From Apoda limacodes (taxonomy: Eukaryota; Arthropoda; Insecta; Lepidoptera; Limacodidae): a DNA stretch of 64,000 bases. Below are positions 38,501 through 45,183 of the stretch, piece by piece. The notes under the pieces are model-generated. The model worked only from the letters and a program-made list of their open reading frames with translations, did no database searches and was not told where the DNA came from. The position numbers were made by a program, and so were the translations under genes. The stretch spans positions 15,616,205 through 15,680,204 of the forward strand of contig OX291558.1 of the NCBI GenBank assembly GCA_946406115.1, written 5' to 3'. Every line of letters begins with the position of its first letter. Position 1 is the stretch's first letter.

Positions 38501-39064
38501 TATTTAGGTAAGTACCTACCTACTTCAAAAAGAGGCTATATGCATTTCAGTCCACCAGCGGTAGTGTTGTGATATGATAAGACAGACATGACAATCCATT
38601 GAATACTTAGATATTTCAGACAAGACCTCCTATATCTTTTTTCTCAAAGAGTCTGCTAAGTAAGTTTTACGCTAGTGGATCTCCATAGATCATCTCTAAC
38701 CATTATTTTTTACATAGGCTGTAAACCGTCGAGATATATCGCTCGTTAATCTAGATACGGATTTAAACAACAATAAAAGTAAACAGCGGCTCACCTTGAA
38801 ACTGGAATTCTTCTCGTTGTAGTTGTACTGGTCCAGGGGATTGGTCATGGTTATGACATCGTTGACGATCTCCGGGGTCCGTAGCGTTGCACCCGCAGCT
38901 TCTGGAGTCAGCAGGTTGAGCATCGCAGCACTTAGGTTTACATTGACGCTTAAGTTGTAAGCACCAGCCGTCGTCTCACCGTCTGTGCCAACAATGGACG
39001 ACGGCGATGGGGAATCCTCGCACTTTATCGTCGGCACGGCAGAGCTCATGCTCGTAGAGTTCAT
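10966..39064 (-). CDS. Atf3: ATF3/JDP2-class bZIP transcription factor, whole five-exon CDS
   Basis: Coding segments, read on the minus strand, are 39064-38795, 31397-31308, 21511-21350, 12708-12550 and 11502-10966, giving 405 residues. The basic region RRRRRRERNKIAATKCRMKK carries the bZIP signature N-x7-R. Leucines recur at a strict spacing of seven five times, across the exon 4/5 junction, and the zipper ends in MLSSHAPSCV, like the MLNLHRPTCIV end of vertebrate ATF3/JDP2. Proteins of this family bind CRE/AP-1 sites as homodimers or with Jun in the nucleus, in stress, metabolic and immune responses. The basic region lacks the RKRRVDQT-like run I know from Fos/Kayak, which argues against Kayak. 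All introns are phase 0 with GT-AG ends. The chosen ATG at 39064 is the first ATG after the leader acceptor and has A at -3. The gene assignment is firm; the exon chain is inferred without transcripts. Confidence 0.9.
11695..11985 (+). repeat. Dispersed repeat, copy 1 (intron 4)
   Basis: Shares CGGAAACGG..CAACGATTT, ATCGATCTA, TTGGCGAGTAGTAATG and CACTAAAGCTACTTGACAAT with 28945-29210 over its full length. No coding frame or terminal repeat is apparent. The family is unnamed here, and the copies are at roughly 80 percent identity by eye. Confidence 0.75.
12550..12708 (-). CDS. Atf3: Atf3 exon 4 (basic region and first zipper heptads)
   Basis: This is a 159-bp exon between acceptor TTTCATAG|CTG and donor CTCAAG|GTACAG, phase 0. 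It encodes LTPEDEERRRRRRERN, then the DNA-contacting NKIAATKCRMKKRER, then the zipper start. Leucines at exon residues 34, 41 and 48 continue at equivalent positions 55 and 62 in exon 5. It is the most conserved part of the gene and identifies the ATF3/JDP2 class. The bZIP asparagine and arginine contacts are intact, so DNA binding should be functional. Confidence 0.95.
12709..14399. other. Atf3 intron 3, distal part without recognised features
   Basis: AT-rich intronic DNA. No gene, RNA or complete element is recognised. The segment near 13140 (ATCAAATTCAAATATTTATT) resembles the edge of a common dispersed repeat. Confidence 0.4.
14400..14573 (+). mobile_element. LINE 3' tail
   Basis: Same family as 6600-6886: GGACTACAGTCTGGGGTTCT, GCGGTGACCGCTTACCATCA and GCCTTAGTGGTATAAAAG. 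5'-truncated. Confidence 0.75.
15183..15565 (+). repeat. GC-rich minisatellite, four units (left arm)
   Basis: TGGTTCTGGCGCAC starts units at 15183, 15288, 15382 and 15476 (spacing 105, 94, 94). Because 94 is not a multiple of 3, the open frame through it changes reading frame between units and encodes no real repeat protein. The mirror copy is at 19505-19888. Confidence 0.9.
15615..16652 (+). pseudogene. Inverted duplicate of the polymerase B N-terminal region
   Basis: Mirror of the first part of the minus-strand remnant: the finger motif (CQICDLQVNQRFYAQHLRS) at about 15624-15701, then the LSGLYPAN / FPIKLSDIL block near 16080-16250. It is interrupted by the 16266-16454 insertion and ends at 16652 at the arm junction. 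It carries the same stops as its partner, so the gene was already dead, or died early, before duplication. Confidence 0.75.
16266..16454 (+). mobile_element. Insertion in left arm, ACGTGACAA-ended element
   Basis: Absent from the right arm. It starts CTGGTTGCCTGTAAAGTCGG and is flanked by A-runs (9 A before, 6 A after) where the partner has a single run of 10 A. Near-terminal ACGTGACAA appears inverted at the other end (TTGTCACGT). The interior CGCTCTTAGGCGGGCGCGTG... is GC-rich, unlike the host DNA. It is a short non-autonomous element inserted after the duplication. Confidence 0.75.
16653..18598. other. Loop of the inverted repeat
   Basis: Contains the polymerase remnant on the minus strand (17664 upward), an inverted copy of the first 41 bp of the 16266 insertion at 16737-16778, and a direct repeat of about 75 bp (AGTCTACAACAAGTTT to TCTGCACGTGAAATAT) at 16660-16732 and 17080-17152. 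No intact gene. Confidence 0.7.
17664..19470 (-). pseudogene. Decayed Maverick/Polinton-type DNA polymerase B gene
   Basis: Read on the minus strand, the pieces come in family order. First is a C2H2 finger near 19446-19375 (CQIC, then H-x5-H). At 19056-18733 is a block containing LSGLYPAN and FPIKLSDILKVEKQNDISI. Next is a YADF motif near 18560, at the place of exonuclease motif I, where the usual acidic residue after F is Val. At about 18203-18125 is FHNLNNYDAH, like exonuclease motif II. At 17978-17664 is a block with LIRKGVFLHEFVNSYE. The pieces are separated by stops and frameshifts, and the catalytic palm is missing. This is the protein-primed family B polymerase type (DNA_pol_B_2) of Mavericks/Polintons and relatives. 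It is a dead mobile-element gene, not a host gene. Confidence 0.75.
18599..20362 (-). repeat. Right arm of 5.65-kb inverted repeat
   Basis: Inverted partner of 14708-16652. It is contiguous with the loop, which continues the polymerase-like coding remnant in the same direction, so this arm is likely the original copy and the left arm the inverted duplicate. Outside its outer end another partial inverted copy of the first minisatellite unit follows at 20368-20450, marking a complex breakpoint. No target-site duplication flanks the pair. Confidence 0.95.
19505..19888 (-). repeat. GC-rich minisatellite, four units (right arm)
   Basis: Exact mirror of 15183-15565 on the other strand, immediately 5' of the zinc-finger start of the polymerase-like remnant. 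The position suggests the leader of the mobile element's gene. Confidence 0.9.
20368..20450 (-). repeat. Extra partial minisatellite unit beyond the right arm
   Basis: Repeats the segment found at 19838-19913 (GTTGGTGAGCTTTTTTTAGG through AATCCCCTCTACTAA) just outside the arm boundary. It is a direct duplication of the leader start and a footprint of the rearrangement that made the inverted repeat. Confidence 0.85.
20512..20560 (-). mobile_element. LINE tail fragment
   Basis: TTTTATACCATTAAGGTGGC AAACAA on the plus strand is the complement of the TTTGCCACCTTAGTGGTATA tail. Very short. Confidence 0.6.
20561..21349. other. Intron 3, proximal part
   Basis: No gene or recognised element. The stretch 20990-21260 is less AT-rich than its surroundings but has no convincing open frame. 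Confidence 0.4.
21350..21511 (-). CDS. Atf3: Atf3 exon 3 (54 codons, conserved pre-bZIP motif)
   Basis: This is a 162-bp exon between acceptor TTACTTTTCAG|ACG and donor GAAGGG|GTTAGT, phase 0 on both sides. It begins TCSDLIKAGLKLSIESKRK, which resembles the VKEELRFAIQNKH block ahead of the bZIP in vertebrate ATF3. A basic and acidic run KQFKKEDSDDDYDSS follows, with Ser residues in casein-kinase-2-like acidic context. Skipping it would keep the frame and remove the conserved block, so a shorter isoform is possible. The donor has T at +3 (GTTAGT), weaker than the others. Confidence 0.82.
21909..21971 (+). pseudogene. Tiny retroelement gag/ORF1 fragment
   Basis: The frame reads IKPGVKETVYADVAR and then a stop. 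It resembles the IKP..G.TYADVLR block of non-LTR ORF1/Gag proteins. Downstream, 21990-22055 has an ATG frame ending at GACC|GTAAGTA that mimics a coding exon, but no partner exon was found. Confidence 0.45.
22056..23515. other. Intron 2 segment without genes
   Basis: Contains a TA microsatellite at 22621-22645 and a moderately GC segment at 22690-22830 with a short open frame of no known family. The rest is AT-rich and unassigned. Confidence 0.4.
23516..23650 (+). mobile_element. Retroelement-type dispersed repeat
   Basis: CTAGCTGATCTGGCAGACGTTGT and TAGCCGTTTAGGAGTG...GAGACAGACAAA match a widespread lepidopteran repeat. A second fragment is at 37708-37790 (CTAGCTGGCCCGGCAGACGT). Confidence 0.65.
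23988..24085 (-). mobile_element. LINE 3' tail, reverse
   Basis: TTTATACCACTAAGGTGGCA, then TCTGCCTGATGCTAAGCGGT and CCTATGGACGCTAGTAACAC: the complement of the 6600-6886 tail. Confidence 0.75.
24665..24850 (+). repeat. Dispersed repeat (CCGACGTCAAAAAAGGAGGA)
   Basis: Starts TTTTTAACCGACGTCAAAAA and continues AGGAGGAGGTTCTCAATTTA, then CGATTACTCAAAGACGCCTA, a repeat widely seen in arthropod genomes. Single copy in this window. Confidence 0.7.
25555..26122 (+). repeat. GGTTCCGTACC repeat, long copy
   Basis: Begins GGTTTCCGTACCTCAAAAG, has a short GTCTGTCTGT region, and ends GGAACCCTTGGTGTGCGAGT then CCGACTCGCACTTGGCCGG. This is a common lepidopteran repeat. Related copies: 26735, 32803 and 59085. 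Confidence 0.8.
26499..27285. mobile_element. TIR element carrying a nested repeat
   Basis: The left end GTCCATAAATTACGTGAGG and the right end, read in reverse as GTCCGAATAACGTGACGT, are imperfect inverted repeats. Subterminal AGGGGGTTCAGCCAAATATC and GGGGTTCGAGCCAAATGTC match each other as direct copies. The interior 26735-27082 is a copy of the GGTTCCGTACC family, giving a nested arrangement. Confidence 0.6.
26735..27082 (+). repeat. GGTTCCGTACC repeat, nested copy
   Basis: Begins AGGGTTCCGTACCGAAAGGG, ends GTACGGAACCCGTCGTGCGC then GAGTCCGACTCGCACTTGCC. It contains two internal related segments (AAAAGGGATCCCATACAA and AGCGGGGCTCCCATACAA). Confidence 0.8.
27662..27748. repeat. Minisatellite of about 23 bp, four units
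   Basis: Variants of AACTTGTACTATGATAGG start at 27662, 27686, 27709 and 27731. Confidence 0.85.
27749..27960 (-). mobile_element. tRNA-type SINE fragment, reverse
   Basis: AAATATTCATCACATACCTA and AATGTTTGTCCTGTGCAAGG are the complement of the GGACAAACATTTATGTGATAAACAT family seen at 33215, 57850 and 59855. The tRNA-like head is missing or very diverged. Confidence 0.6.
28478..28715 (+). repeat. Dispersed repeat, uninterrupted copy
   Basis: Landmarks AACCATAGACATAGAGA, ATGGTCGCAAAAGTGTGACA, TTTCTCTTTCTAAAGTGT and CAATTTTGTGAGTCTATTAC match 56113-56289 plus 56563-56620, where a SINE splits the copy. Confidence 0.8.
28945..29210 (+). repeat. Dispersed repeat, copy 2
   Basis: Second copy of the 11695-11985 family, same orientation, in intron 2. 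Confidence 0.75.
29620..29715 (+). repeat. Possible 5S-like repeat fragment
   Basis: ACATTGGATGGGTGATCGCT resembles the ACTTGGATGGGTGACCGCC stretch of 5S rRNA. Too short and diverged to be a gene. Confidence 0.35.
29754..29963 (-). CDS. Possible small secreted peptide ORF
   Basis: Seventy codons from ATG 29963. It has a basic start, then a hydrophobic run (YFFTYLLLWAIILHQVIA) that could be a signal peptide or membrane anchor, then a polar tail with one Cys and Ser/Asn/Gly repeats. I recognise no family. It sits in Atf3 intron 2, on the same strand. Upstream minus-strand sequence weakly resembles a retroelement C-terminus, so it could be a chance frame in a decayed element. Confidence 0.2.
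30316..30480 (-). mobile_element. MITE with TAGTGTGAGTTTT ends, copy 1
   Basis: Inverted ends TAGTATGAGTTTTTAACGC / TAGTGTGAGTTTTTGCG. 165 bp. Related to 37229-37395 in the opposite orientation, with shared interior TAGCGGACG / GCGTCCGCTAGAGGCGC. TA at both edges suggests mariner-type integration. Confidence 0.8.
31090..31097. promoter_or_regulatory. Perfect CRE palindrome TGACGTCA
   Basis: ATF/CREB consensus about 210 bp into intron 2, just after exon 2 in the direction of transcription. It sits at the edge of a dispersed repeat, so it may be repeat-derived. Confidence 0.35.
31098..31245 (+). repeat. Dispersed repeat (GTGCTCACCACCTATCACG)
   Basis: Landmarks CCACCTATCACGCTGGACTA, GGGTTTGTGTCCAGAAACTG and CTGGGGATTAAAGCCGTGA are shared with 50260-50425. 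A moderately diverged family pair, likely non-autonomous. Confidence 0.65.
31308..31397 (-). CDS. Atf3: Atf3 exon 2 (30-codon Ser-rich linker)
   Basis: This is a 90-bp exon between acceptor TGTTTCAG|AGC and donor AAAG|GTACTT, phase 0 on both sides. It encodes a low-complexity Gly/Ser/Asn/Pro linker beginning SGSGNDSNSSMSNGSSA and ending TPPSIQK. It has no ordered domain. Length and phase let it be skipped without breaking the frame. Evidence is the open frame, the exact splice sites and frame continuity with exons 1 and 3. It lacks strong homology, so its exon status is a little less certain than that of exon 4. Confidence 0.75.
31398..32800. other. Intron 1, proximal to exon 2
   Basis: AT-rich. 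No gene or recognised element apart from a GGCGGAGCCG motif near 32300 and a TA-rich palindromic run near 32535-32560. Confidence 0.4.
32803..33042. repeat. Composite GGTTCCGTACC-family fragments
   Basis: A start fragment (TTAGGTTTCCCACCCAAAGG), then at 32957 an inverted end fragment (AAAACCGGTCAAGTGCGAGT), then a forward end (GGAACCCTTGATGCGTGTGT). Two truncated copies in opposite orientation. Confidence 0.6.
33215..33370 (+). mobile_element. tRNA-derived SINE copy
   Basis: Has a B-box-like GTAGTTCGATCCC, then AAACATTTATATGATGAAAA, then TTGAGTTTGGGTGTTTTCTA. Same family as 57850 and 59855. Confidence 0.65.
33785..34045 (+). mobile_element. Retroelement/Helitron-type repeat fragment
   Basis: AGCTGAAGAGTTTGTTTGTT, CAGGAACTACTGGTCGGATT and TTATCGAGGAAGGTTATAGG are hallmark words of an abundant lepidopteran repeat. 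The class is uncertain. Confidence 0.6.
34440..34875 (+). mobile_element. Repeat fragment ending CATTTATAATGTTAGTATA
   Basis: Contains a GGAATTCTTACGGCAACTCC segment, a (TC)n tract at 34652-34669 and a CCGTTCAGCCATTAGAAG segment, then the typical end TCGCATTTATAATGTTAGTA. Confidence 0.6.
34876..36450. other. Intron 1 segment, one GC-richer patch
   Basis: No gene is supported. The patch 35160-35345 has more CpG and a GTAAGTA word at 35212. It could be an alternative first exon or promoter of Atf3, but I found no consistent splice pair. The rest is AT-rich and unassigned. Confidence 0.3.
37229..37395 (+). mobile_element. MITE with TAGTGTGAGTTTT ends, copy 2
   Basis: 167 bp, inverted ends TAGTGTGAGTTTTGCG and TAGTGTGAGTTTTTAACGC. 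Inverted relative to 30316-30480. Confidence 0.8.
37838..37965. repeat. Tandem duplication of about 64 bp
   Basis: The segment GACATGTTTATAAATGTC...CCATCTGTTAGAAATGTATG GAACTC is followed by a second copy with few changes. The unit contains CCATCTGTTAG. Confidence 0.85.
38395..38460 (+). mobile_element. LINE 3' tail with poly(A)
   Basis: AAGCATCAGGCGGACCGTAT, then GCCTGTTTGCCACCTAAGTG and an A-run. Confidence 0.75.
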
Positions 39065-39281
39065 TATATCTTTGTACGGAGCCAGTTTCGCTTCTTTTTT
39101 GGTAACGTTTATCACTAAAAACTAGCGGTGTTAGCACCTAATACTAAAACAATATCACGGTTAAACACTATCACTAACAATCTAAGGCTAAATATCACTG
39201 ATTGTGGTAAACTGGTTTCGAATGGCACTTAAGTCTTCCGAATCAGAAGTCTTCACGGGAACGTTCGTTCGGTCGAACTAT
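38795..39281 (-). CDS. Atf3: Atf3 exon 1 (5' leader plus first 90 codons)
   Basis: The exon opens at 39281 after a strong acceptor, a pyrimidine run ending TTTCTTTTCAG, so at least one more non-coding exon lies upstream. The leader 39281-39065 contains no ATG. An in-frame frame open from a GTG at 39115 is preceded by a stop, so translation should begin at ATG 39064 (MNSTSMSS...). The 90 residues are rich in Ser, Thr and Pro, with a possible SUMO-type IKCED motif and a hydrophobic LSAAMLNLLTPE segment followed by LRTPEIVNDVITMTNPL, which looks like an activation or docking motif. The donor is CAAG|GTGAGC and the exon ends on a complete codon. The N-terminal function is inference. Confidence 0.85.
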
Positions 39282-41166
39282 CTGAAAAGAAAGAAAAATA
39301 AATTTAATTGGTTGTAATGACAAGATCAAATAAAGCAAGCGTTTATCTTAAAAAGTAAACAGAAACCAAACAGTTTCGCAACTGGCCAGAGAGGGGCCAT
39401 GGTTTCGCAAGTGCGCGTACTGTGTTTTTAATTAGGGCTATCGGGGTATCGCAACCTCGCTCCGTGGTGCCAGGATGTAAACTCCATTAAAAAGTTTTTT
39501 ACAAGCTCCAATTGAATGAGCGCCATAAAATTTAAATTACCCGCGTTTTTATGACACATTTTAACGTTCTTCCGTGTGACGCGTCTTATCCATTGTTTGT
39601 GACGGTTGTGGATTAGCAACGGGATATACAAGGACATGCACAGATCTAATCTAGCACTTGTAGTACCTAGGTATTGTTGTTAGAAGCATATTTTTAAACT
39701 ACTAAACCGATTTACGTCATTCCGTTATAAGTATTCATTCTATTCGTAGTATGGTCCCATGTAAGTCTGGCGACGATTTGATTTAATAACAGAGCTAGTT
39801 ATAAATGTTTCAACTTCAAGTTAGGTATATCCAAGTAGGTTTACTGTGTACAAAGATATGTTCAGTAGTTTGTATAGTACCTAATTAAAATAATAAACAC
39901 AATCAGCTACCGATAAAACAAAATTTATTAATTTTCATAAAACATCCGTATGGCGGTTCACAAAAGACACATTTCTCAAATTTCATTAGAATTCACCCAA
40001 ATACGGCGAAATTATAAGGCTACTACATACGGACGTGACAAATTTATAAGGGTTCCGTTTTTGTCATTTGGCTACAGACCCCTAAAAACGCTTATAATGT
40101 CCACCATTATCGATAGTAGTAAGTATTCTCTGACACTACGTAAATAGGATGAGCGTACATGGGGTACGGAACTAAAAATGTTTAAATGTGCCCTTATTTC
40201 AGGACTTCGGTGTCTGTCAGTTTGTGTGTCACAACTCTTTCACTAAGCAACTACAAAAAATATGTAGGTACTTTCTTGTAGGTATTGTAGAAAATACCTA
40301 TTCTAAAAAAATATGAATTTCTGCAAAGTTATGTTGTGTCGCACAATCCTGTATTGATTATAGTACAGGAGCTACACCTAAAAAAACAAAAAAAAAAAAA
40401 AAAAACCGTGGGCACAAAAAAATAATTCATACTACTGTTAGCGGGACCTAACGTCTGTTAACCATATACAGATATACGAGTACCAATGGAAAGCTGTCTG
40501 GCGCCTTGACCCGACGCATATCTGTATATCTCATATTGTAGAAGCACGTAAACACAATAAAGCCCGGCCCGGAGCGAAGTAACCTACTTACAGAGACGGT
40601 TTTGCTCATTCAATTCGCGGCGCGTGAGGAAAATGGGCTGCTTCGTCACAAATGTGGTTGCGTTTAAGATAAAAGGACTCTCAAGGTTAAGTTTGTTCTT
40701 GGAATATTGTTAAGATAAATTGTGACTAGGCCAAAGCCTAACCGCAAACGATTGCTCTTATATTTATTGTAGGCTAAAATATATTCATTGTAAAAAAGGG
40801 GATAAATGATAACCACGAACACCTACTAGCTTCAAAGTGGGCTAAGTTACAAACTAAGTTACAAAACATTTTAATTTAAATTAAAAGTATGTACCTACCT
40901 ACAAAAAGTTATGCTTTAGAAATTATTATTGTTTTATTCACACACAAGTATCGGACATTTAATGTTTTATTAATTATATACCTTAGTTAAATGTTCTGTG
41001 CGATAAACCAATGTTAATCTTTATTTTGCAGCCCATAATGCATCATTTGTTATTACATCCTTTTTTAATTAGCTAAATACATAACAACATGTATTAAGCA
41101 TAACATGTACAACCCATTATTTAAAAACACTTTTACAATATAAATTTAATAAGTATACTCTACACA
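39282..41166. other. Upstream of Atf3 exon 1, probably 5' intron
   Basis: Immediately follows the leader acceptor, so it should be an intron of Atf3 joining an unseen upstream exon. AT-rich, with a poly(A) tract at 40388-40404. No gene recognised. Confidence 0.45.
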
Positions 41167-41835
41167 CAGGGTGTCCCAAATAGTGAAGATAAAAACGAAA
41201 ATTTAGATGCCTTACACCCAGATCTATCCGAAACACCCCTATATATTTAGTAGTATCCGAGATATTATTTTTTAGGTATTTTTTACAGCTTAATTCCTGG
41301 TACTGCTTTATTACTTAATTTTTTCAAAAAAATGTTTTTATGGTGTTTTTTTAATGTCTTCGTAATCATTTATAAATGGTCTGTTATAAAAAAACTACAG
41401 AATAACTAATTATTATTTACAATGTCTCTCGAAATTTTAAAACAAATATTAAAGAAATACGATTTCGGTAAATGACTATGAACTAAAATGACAACTAAAA
41501 ATCAAAAAGAGACTCCTAATTGATTTTAAAAACTAATGTTAACACTAGACTTTTATTGTGACTAGTAATAAACATCATTTCAAAGGTGTGTAAATGTAAA
41601 ATCAGTGTCAATTAAATTAAATCTTATTTTACTCAATTAAACCTAATTTTATATTTTCTCTGACTAGATTGATTGAAAAACTATTTTTTAGTAAGTTATT
41701 GGTTTAGAAAAATGTCTAAAAGAGTTTGTTACTTCATCTCACAAGATGGCCCCAATTTTTTGTAGGGTTTCGGATAGATCTTGGTGAAAGGCATCTAAAT
41801 TTTCGTTTTTTAGCGTCACTATTTGGGCCACCCTG
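41167..41835. mobile_element. MITE with about 70-bp TIRs
   Basis: Left end CAGGGTGTCCCAAATAGTGA, then AAAACGAAAATTTAGATGCC. Right end in reverse reads CAGGGTGGCCCAAATAGTGA, then AAAACGAAAATTTAGATGCC. Flanks TACACA / TATACA may be an imperfect target duplication. 669 bp, no transposase frame. Confidence 0.9.
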
Positions 41836-41959
41836 TATACAATAATTAATATTAAATATAGTGTACTGCCCTATACAATAATTCTGAAAAAAAGTGCCTT
41901 CCAATTGTTCGCGTCTGGCTGTAGCTTTAAGACCTTATTAGTAGATAGGCATCACTACT

Positions 41960-42185
41960 ACACCATTTTTTTTCTGAGTAACTACTGCATTTGGCTGATG
42001 TAGCCATTACTGCTCCACCGGGCTTTTGGGGCAAGACTCTGAAGGAGTCTCAGTCCATAAAGCGCCTAACGCTCAAGGGCCTCGCTCTTAGGGTCGTCCT
42101 TTCGACCAGTGTGGGCCTCGAACCTAAAGGGGAGTCAGCGCCGGGAGGGGAATTCCCCGTTACCTACTTATCTTATTTTGTAAAT
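41960..42185 (-). mobile_element. LINE/SINE 3' end, reverse, copy 1
   Basis: Shares GGCTTTTGGGGCAAGACTCT, GAAGGAGTCTCAG and GAGTCAGCGCCGGGAGGGGA with 46506-46703. The T-run at its left end implies a poly(A) tail in the reverse orientation. Confidence 0.7.
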
Positions 42186-43291
42186 ATTTTTTTACCTTTC
42201 AAAATAAAAAAATGTTGAACAGTTTAGGCCGACTAATGGGTAAAATATAGCAAAAACCCTCTTATTTATGCATTATAAATTTAAAAAATACATCTTATAG
42301 TACCTAGTTTATTGTATATGACATTGAGTTATTATATATTGTCATTTTTGTTGATGATAAACCCCAAAAGGTAAAAAATTTAAACGAAGACCGACCTGTA
42401 ATAATATTTGTTTTTCGCTTTATAACTCAAGATTGGCTAAACGGGTTTATTTTAACAGCTCTCCTATATTTACCTACGTACCTTGTTTTAAATTCCCGAA
42501 TATATATCTGAGGGAATTTATATCAAGCGCGTGAAACCACATGATCTAGGAATCTAGTGTATCTATAAGCTCGTCAGAAATATCACACTTTTAAATTGAC
42601 AATGAATAATAAACAGTGATCGACTACTTCTTGAACACCTACTTAGCTGAGTAGGCATTTGTTTGGTCAGCAAACGAAAAACATCTGTGCTAACACACGC
42701 AGTAGGTACAAGCGGTTGCCAAATCTCAAACAATGATGTTCCACCAACAATCTATTTGACGTGTAGTATCCAAAGATAAACCAACATTAGAAACGTTTAA
42801 AAAACCATCATAAGTATGGCTGATAGATTGTAATTTTTTTTCTACAGCGAAATTATTTAAAATTTACGGCAAACTGATACTGATTTCTCTTTGATGAATA
42901 AAATTTTAGAACACCGTTGTCTGTATACATAGTGTAACAAAATTGGGGGAAATAAGCGGGCATCCTCAGTAAGTGCATTTAGTATTTAAGCATTTAACAT
43001 ACGTCTAAGGTTTAAATCCAAACTTTCGAATAATATTTACAAACATATATTTTTTCCGAACAACCCTAAAATCAGCAACAGGAACCATGTTCTGCGAAAA
43101 AGTAATGACATTTGTCTTAAATTCTGTTAAGATACCCTTTTTAAATGCCTACATACCTACTTCTGATAATGTTGAATTAGTTACCTCTATCCTGTTACAA
43201 TCCCTAGGAATTACCAAATCCACAAAAATCGGAAAATCAATTCCGTGTATCGATGAAATTTATTTTTACCTGTTACGTAGCATAATAATAT
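42186..43291. other. No recognised feature
   Basis: AT-rich DNA. The open frame at 43087-43383 runs into the adjacent MITE and has no family resemblance. Confidence 0.4.
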
Positions 43292-43421
43292 GTACAGTGC
43301 AACAAACTTTTCTGAGCCGATATATTGTTGCTAGTGTCGTTTTATTGTATACCATTTTAATATCGCGACTGCCGTTGGTTTGATTTTTGACCGTCGGATC
43401 AGAAATGTTTGTCGCATTATA
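43292..43421. mobile_element. MITE, TACAGTGCAACAAAC ends, copy 1
   Basis: Left TACAGTGCAACAAACTTTTC, right TCAGAAATGTTTGTCGCATTATA. Related to 50497-50621. Confidence 0.7.
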
Positions 43422-43914
43422 ACTAAGCGGTTACAATAATTATATTATCATGTTATCATTTACGTAAAAACTGTAACCACCATTCATGACGTACCTACGA
43501 TATATAAACGTGAATATGTTATTCACTCTTAATTATCCTGTGTAGGTAGATACCTAAATAGACAAAATGCGTAATTACCAGTATGTTATATAGGCCATAT
43601 CGCGTAAATACTCAGTTTGTGTGCATGTTTCACAGCAAAATAGCATCTGAAGGATGGAAAAAAATATGTTACAAAACTTGCTCTTAAGTCTGCCTTCCTT
43701 ACTGAGTTTCAACCCTTGTGCAAATCTTCAAAACATGTGCTGCATTTGATTTATATGAAAGTCACTTAAAGAAATAGAGTTTTGTTATTATCATTGATAT
43801 ATTTTTTAGCAAAAGGGCAAAGAAAATTAAATAAATATATTATATTTATGCATTTCAATGTACGTATAGTTAACCATTGTAGTGTAGGTATATTTGGTAT
43901 ATATCATATCCTTT

Positions 43915-44055
43915 TCTTATCAGCCTCATACGTCCCCACTGTTGGGGCACGACCTACCCTTACTGAGGGTGATTTGGTTCAAAGTCTAAACGCGGGCTGA
44001 GTGTCGATTGTGGATTACACTTACGACTTTTTTTTGATATATGCAGGTTACCTAA
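43915..44055 (-). mobile_element. SINE 3' part, reverse
   Basis: AGCCTCATACGTCCCCACTG then TTGGGGCACGACCTACCCTT: the complement of the 53906/56290 family tail. Confidence 0.85.
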
Positions 44056-45183
44056 AGTACGATGTTTTTCTTTACCGATATTATTAGTATATATGTACAT
44101 ATATGCATATGGCGAAACGTGATTTGTTGTATCCTGTGTTCTAATAACTGTAATCTGTTTTGTTTCACGTACAAATAATATGTAGGTACCTATAGGCCAT
44201 TGGCAACACATATTCAATATGCGTGGGGTTATTACCTTAAGCTTCCAATAAAATGAATATGCAAACACGACCAGTAGGACGTCCGGTGACGAAAAAGGGA
44301 AAACGAAATAAAATATAGTATCTGGCCAAATTTGTGTGGGAGTGAATTTAGCACTTAATGATAAATAAGGTTTTAAGGCACGTTCACACTGCATTTTGAG
44401 CGTCACATAAACGGAAAATTGTAGTGTCACGGGCATGTGGTAGTTTAAGGCTAATAGGCGTATTCAGTAAAGTTTTTTGGGTTCGAGTATCCCCAAAAAA
44501 AATTATTAGGTATGTAAAGTACATTGACCATTTTGGCCTAGGCAAACACGATGATCGAGTGACAGTTGCACCAATTATTGTGATTAATGATTATTGGGCA
44601 CTTTCAAATTATGTTTTAAAGAAAGTGGAAATGGTTAAAATTGTGAGATGAAACAGTCTAAGGTAAGTACGTAAAAGTGCCACTCAATATTTATTTTCCA
44701 ATTTTTGACTATTTCATAGTATTTTTCTGATGATTTATTGAACTTAGTTAAAGTAGTTCTTGAAATATTTGTATTAACATATTAACATTTACAGAGACAT
44801 ACATAACCTGAAATCTTATATAACCCGTAGGTACACATCTTTTCCCAACTTTTTTTTTTATAGTTTCATTCTAATTTTTATTCTCACAGGCCAAATACAT
44901 GTGATATGTGCCACTTAAAGAAACCTAGTCCAATCATTTATGGAGAGCGACTACTGCTTTTTTGGATATTTGTCAGTTTTCCCTAAAATCAAAAGAAATA
45001 ATGCGTACGCCTATGAGCTATACATACGTTTCGAACATTATTGTTAATTCAGGACGTCAATATGATACACAATAAAAATATTATCATACTCAAGACTGCA
45101 ATAACTGTAATAGCGTTAAAATAAACTGTGATGCTGTACGTTTTGATAGGTTTTATTTTACGTTTGTATAAATTAGTATAATT
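44056..45183. other. No recognised feature
   Basis: The 158-residue frame at 43960-44436 (minus) runs through the SINE and has no family signature. The remaining frames are short. Confidence 0.4.

Noticed and set aside
10966..39064. Fos/Kayak or Jun gene
   Set aside because: The basic region NKIAATKCRMKKRER and zipper end MLSSHAPSCV fit ATF3/JDP2 better. Kayak has a different basic region, and Jun has its bZIP at the C-terminus.
38696..39115. Start of Atf3 at 39115 with extra 17 residues
   Set aside because: That start is GTG, preceded by a stop. The first ATG is at 39064 with a favourable -3 base.
43960..44436. 158-residue minus-strand ORF
   Set aside because: Overlaps a SINE copy, low-complexity composition, no family signature.
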